A stretch of DNA of 8,557 bases, taken from contig JAHJLU010000039.1 in assembly GCA_018821745.1 (NCBI GenBank), positions 1-8,557 of the forward strand, read 5' to 3'. The position numbers were made by a program, and so were the translations under genes. Positions 6,614 through 8,557 of this stretch are shown piece by piece. Every line of letters starts with the position of its first letter. Position 1 is the first letter of the stretch. A model generated the notes under the pieces. It was given only the letters and a program-made list of their open reading frames with translations, searched no databases and was not told the DNA's origin. This DNA is from Myxococcota bacterium. Its GTDB lineage: Bacteria; Myxococcota_A; Polyangia; HGW-17.

Positions 6614-6633
6614 CCCGGGAGCTTTTTCCCGGG
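6614..6633 (-). promoter_or_regulatory. GC-rich hairpin next to the ribosome binding site of the RRM gene
   Basis: CCCGGGA (6614-6620) pairs perfectly with TCCCGGG (6627-6633) around a 6-base loop; one more G-U pair is possible. The stem ends 22 bases before the ATG and about 8 bases before the GAGAGG motif, so it could influence ribosome access or be a protein-binding stem-loop. It is not followed by a real U-tract on the minus strand, so it is not a standard terminator. Confidence 0.5.
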
Positions 6634-6637
6634 TAGT

Positions 6638-6690
6638 AAAAAAAATGTGCCTCAAATAGCCTTTGCGCACCGACACTCGAAGAAGGCACA
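6638..6690 (-). terminator. Terminator-like inverted repeat plus U8 inside the RRM gene leader
   Basis: The minus strand reads TGTGCCT, 31 bases, AGGCACA, then TTTTTTTT with no gap. The U-tract and perfect arms are terminator features; the long interior is atypical and would need to fold internally. As it lies downstream of the promoter at 6750-6778, it may end a leader RNA of about 105 bases (attenuation), or it may end read-through from the VWA gene. Confidence 0.45.
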
Positions 6691-6749
6691 ATCTCCGAGC
6701 AACGATGGCCCTTTATGAAATGAACCGTTCATAACACGAAAAGCAATGA

Positions 6750-6778
6750 AGCCTAGCCAGATACGGGGAGGCTGTCAA
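6750..6778 (-). promoter_or_regulatory. Sigma-70-type promoter of the RRM RNA-binding protein gene
   Basis: The minus strand reads TTGACA (6773-6778, perfect -35), a 17-bp spacer, then TAGGCT (6750-6755), which keeps the key first T, A and last T of the -10. It lies in the 242-bp gap between the VWA gene and the RRM gene and is correctly oriented for the latter. Transcription start is predicted near 6743. Confidence 0.6.
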
Positions 6779-6833
6779 TGGCAAATTAAGGAAAATTCCA
6801 ACAATCGACAGAAAAAAATGGGGAAGGACGGGA

Positions 6834-8557
6834 TCAGAGGACTGGGGGAACCACTATGACCACTTCCTGGGTATCGAGGAGGGTGCCTGTGGTCTGGTCG
6901 AAGAGATCGATGTAGGCGTAATAGAGCTGGGTGTTTGCCGACGGGGGTACGCAGTTGAAGTTCTCGGCCAGGACCGTGAAGGTGAGGGTGGAGCCGGGAC
7001 GGGACGCGGAGCTGGTGCCCGTGGCAAAGTTGCTGAACCCGTTGTTGTAGGGGGAGCCATTGAAGGCTGCGGGAGTGGCCGCGGGGGTGCAGCTCTGCTC
7101 GGGCTCCTGGGGCGGGGCGATGTAGGCGTTGGCCTCAACACGGGTGACAAAGCAGCTGGTGTCGATGGTGCCGGGATCACCGTCGTCTCGGACCACAGCG
7201 AAAATATTGAAGGTGGAGTATTTAATGATACCGTCGATGCCATCGACGACGGCCTCGGTGAGGCCGGTCCCTGTGGAGGAGATGACATATTTGAGTACGC
7301 AGCGTCCGCTCTGTGCGGCGACGCCGGCACCACCGCTGCCCGTGCAGCACATGTTGGTGCCGCAGCGCCAAACGTTGGAGCTGTTTTTGAAGGCGCACAC
7401 CGGGACATTGGCCCCCGTTGTGTTGGAGATGTTGGTGAGCTGCGCGAGGCTGTCACCGCCACCGGAGTCAACAGTGATGACTCGGGCGCCGATGTTGGTG
7501 AGGGCGTTGAGCACTGCGGCGTCGGTATATACCGTGGAGTTTGCGACACCTGCACAACTGATGTAGTCATTATAGGAGTGCGAGGGGGCGTCGGTGATGT
7601 GGAGGACGATGGGGACTGCCCCGGGACGGAACTGCGCGCCACCGATTTTGCCTCCGACAGCGTAGGCGGGAACTCCCGTGGTGCCGGTGCCGACCGCTAC
7701 CTGATAGAGTGACTGGAAACCGGCCTCATAGTAGTCGTTACCCCCGCGGAGGGCCAGGGCATTAACCGCGGTCTGTGCCGTTGTGGTGTTGGTGGTGGGT
7801 GCCTGACGCAGCTGGTAAGCCGTGTCGCCGGGAGAACCATAATTGCAGTAAGGGTAGTCCTCCCACTGGGCCACACCGAAGGCTGAGTCGGTGACCCGGG
7901 CCCTGACCTGGGGAATGATGGTTGAGGAAAGTCCTGTCTTGAGGTTGTTGGCCTCCCCATTCATGGAACCTGTCATGTCAACGTTGAAGAAGACGTCGGT
8001 CATCTGGACCGTGGGGGTGAAGTAGAGAAGATCGTTCTTCTCGTTGCCCTTGTAGGGGAGCTCAAAGTAAAACTCCACACCCACGGACTCGTTGGTGGAG
8101 GAGGCGTCGCACAGGTTGGAGCCCATGGCCATCTCAGCGAGATCGGAGTTGCCGTCGCCGTCGGTGTCGTAGTGGAGGCGGGAGTGGATCCCCAGGTTGG
8201 GGCAGTTGATCTCTTGCACATCGGGGAGTCCGTCGCCGTCGGAGTCGGTGTCGAGGAAGTCGTAGAGTCCGTCGCCGTCGGTGTCCACGGGGATGGTGCT
8301 GAGATCGGCGTCGCCAGCCTCGAGGGAGTCGGGGAAGCCGTCGCCGTCGGAGTCGAGATCCAGGGCATTGATGATGCCGTCGCCGTCGGTGTCGCCCACT
8401 CCCTCGTCACCGTCTTTTATGGTGTCGCCGTCGGTGTCGGGGTTGTAGGGGTCGAGGCCGTATGCGATCTCGTCGGCGTCGGAGAGGCGGTCGCCGTCGG
8501 AGTCGAGATCCAGGAAGTTGTACTGGCCGTCGCCGTCGACATCAGCAGTGCCTTCCA
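6834..8557 (-). CDS. TSP3-repeat, integrin-beta-like VWA domain protein (5' end outside window)
   Basis: The frame is open to the right edge, leaving 573 visible residues; the GTG at 8399 lies inside a repeat and is not the real start. Visible residues about 4-146 are thrombospondin type 3 / calcium-binding repeats (many D-x-D-G-D-G-x-x-D units, such as DTDGDGLYDFLDTDSDGDG). Residues about 185-450 are a von Willebrand A-type domain with a metal-binding DMTGSM motif (Asp193-Ser197, the DxSxS site with Thr in the middle), a GGNDYYEAG segment (Asp274, Glu277) and HITDAPSH (319). The GGND..E and TDA.SH segments resemble the beta-I domain of integrins more than a plain VWA. A Cys-rich insertion (VCAFKN...CGTNMCC...RCVLK) lies late in this domain. 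The C-terminal about 90 residues form a beta-rich module ending in VVIVVPPVL. Likely a calcium- and metal-dependent surface adhesin; the signal peptide is not visible. Confidence 0.88.
   Translation of the reverse strand, partial: EGTADVDGDGQYNFLDLDSDGDRLSDADEIAYGLDPYNPDTDGDTIKDGDEGVGDTDGDGIINALDLDSDGDGFPDSLEAGDADLSTIPVDTDGDGLYDFLDTDSDGDGLPDVQEINCPNLGIHSRLHYDTDGDGNSDLAEMAMGSNLCDASSTNESVGVEFYFELPYKGNEKNDLLYFTPTVQMTDVFFNVDMTGSMNGEANNLKTGLSSTIIPQVRARVTDSAFGVAQWEDYPYCNYGSPGDTAYQLRQAPTTNTTTAQTAVNALALRGGNDYYEAGFQSLYQVAVGTGTTGVPAYAVGGKIGGAQFRPGAVPIVLHITDAPSHSYNDYISCAGVANSTVYTDAAVLNALTNIGARVITVDSGGGDSLAQLTNISNTTGANVPVCAFKNSSNVWRCGTNMCCTGSGGAGVAAQSGRCVLKYVISSTGTGLTEAVVDGIDGIIKYSTFNIFAVVRDDGDPGTIDTSCFVTRVEANAYIAPPQEPEQSCTPAATPAAFNGSPYNNGFSNFATGTSSASRPGSTLTFTVLAENFNCVPPSANTQLYYAYIDLFDQTTGTLLDTQEVVIVVPPVL
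8118..8555 (-). repeat. Thrombospondin type 3 repeat coding region
   Basis: The plus strand shows recurring gtcgccgtcggtgtc / gtcgccgtcggagtc words, which encode Asp-Thr/Ser-Asp-Gly-Asp units on the minus strand. Units are spaced about 12-25 residues apart, as in calcium-binding TSP3 arrays, and continue beyond the window. Confidence 0.88.

Larger units (their letters stand above)
6592..6743 (-). ncRNA. Structured 5' leader of the RNA-binding protein gene (candidate attenuator/thermosensor)
   Basis: If transcription starts about 6-7 bases after the -10 at 6750-6755, the leader is about 150 bases. It holds, in order: an AU-rich hairpin with 7-bp stem TTATGAA/TTCATAA (6728-6734 with 6713-6719, 8-base loop); a perfect 7-bp stem TGTGCCT/AGGCACA with a 31-base interior followed directly by eight T (6638-6690); a 7-bp stem CCCGGGA/TCCCGGG (6614-6633); then the ribosome binding site. 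Not matched to any leader family that I recognise. Stem pairing is read directly from sequence; regulation is inferred. Confidence 0.5.

Noticed and set aside
6780..6833. Seven T after the VWA gene stop codon, as a terminator
   Set aside because: No inverted repeat precedes the T-tract; the nearby GGAATTTTCC is too short to form a stable stem.

Overview
The window looks like chromosomal DNA from a GC-rich, Gram-negative, deltaproteobacterial-type organism, perhaps Myxococcota or Bradymonadales-like. This is inferred from three protein styles found together: lipoproteins with long Asn-Asn-(Thr/Val/Ile) linkers, Myxococcus-type disulfide repeats (DUF4215), and thrombospondin-type-3 repeats joined to a von Willebrand A domain. 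A 2-hydroxyacyl-CoA dehydratase-like gene suggests at least some anaerobic metabolism. I see no mobile element, CRISPR array, tRNA or rRNA.

All six genes lie on the minus strand, so transcription runs from right to left. From right to left they are: (1) a secreted protein with TSP3 repeats and an integrin-beta-like VWA domain (6834-8557, N-terminus outside the window); (2) a small glycine-rich RRM RNA-binding protein (6247-6591) behind a structured leader of about 150 nt; (3) a lipoprotein with an Asn-rich linker and Myxo-type disulfide repeats (4942-6039); (4) a lipoprotein S9-family prolyl-oligopeptidase-like peptidase (2736-4751); (5) a lipoprotein with an Asn-rich linker, a right-handed beta-helix and a choice-of-anchor-Q-like end (1091-2623); (6) a 2-hydroxyacyl-CoA dehydratase D-component/HgdB-like protein (1-939, C-terminus outside the window). 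Genes are separated by 112-242 bp, and several have their own promoter-like or operator-like sequences, so they look like separate transcription units rather than one operon. No gap exceeds 300 bp.

Four of the six products are predicted to be exported, three as lipoproteins. The region therefore reads as a cell-envelope or surface-protein neighbourhood with two cytoplasmic genes (the RNA-binding protein and the dehydratase-like protein). No shared pathway can be shown from sequence.

The most notable non-coding element is the leader of the RNA-binding protein gene. It has a TTGACA-17-TAGGCT promoter, an AU-rich hairpin, a perfect 7-bp inverted repeat directly followed by eight U, and a GC-rich hairpin just upstream of the ribosome binding site. 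This looks like an uncharacterised attenuator or thermosensitive leader, or a small RNA read through into the gene. The second point of interest is the strict NN(T/V/I) nonapeptide-like ladder shared by two otherwise unrelated lipoproteins.
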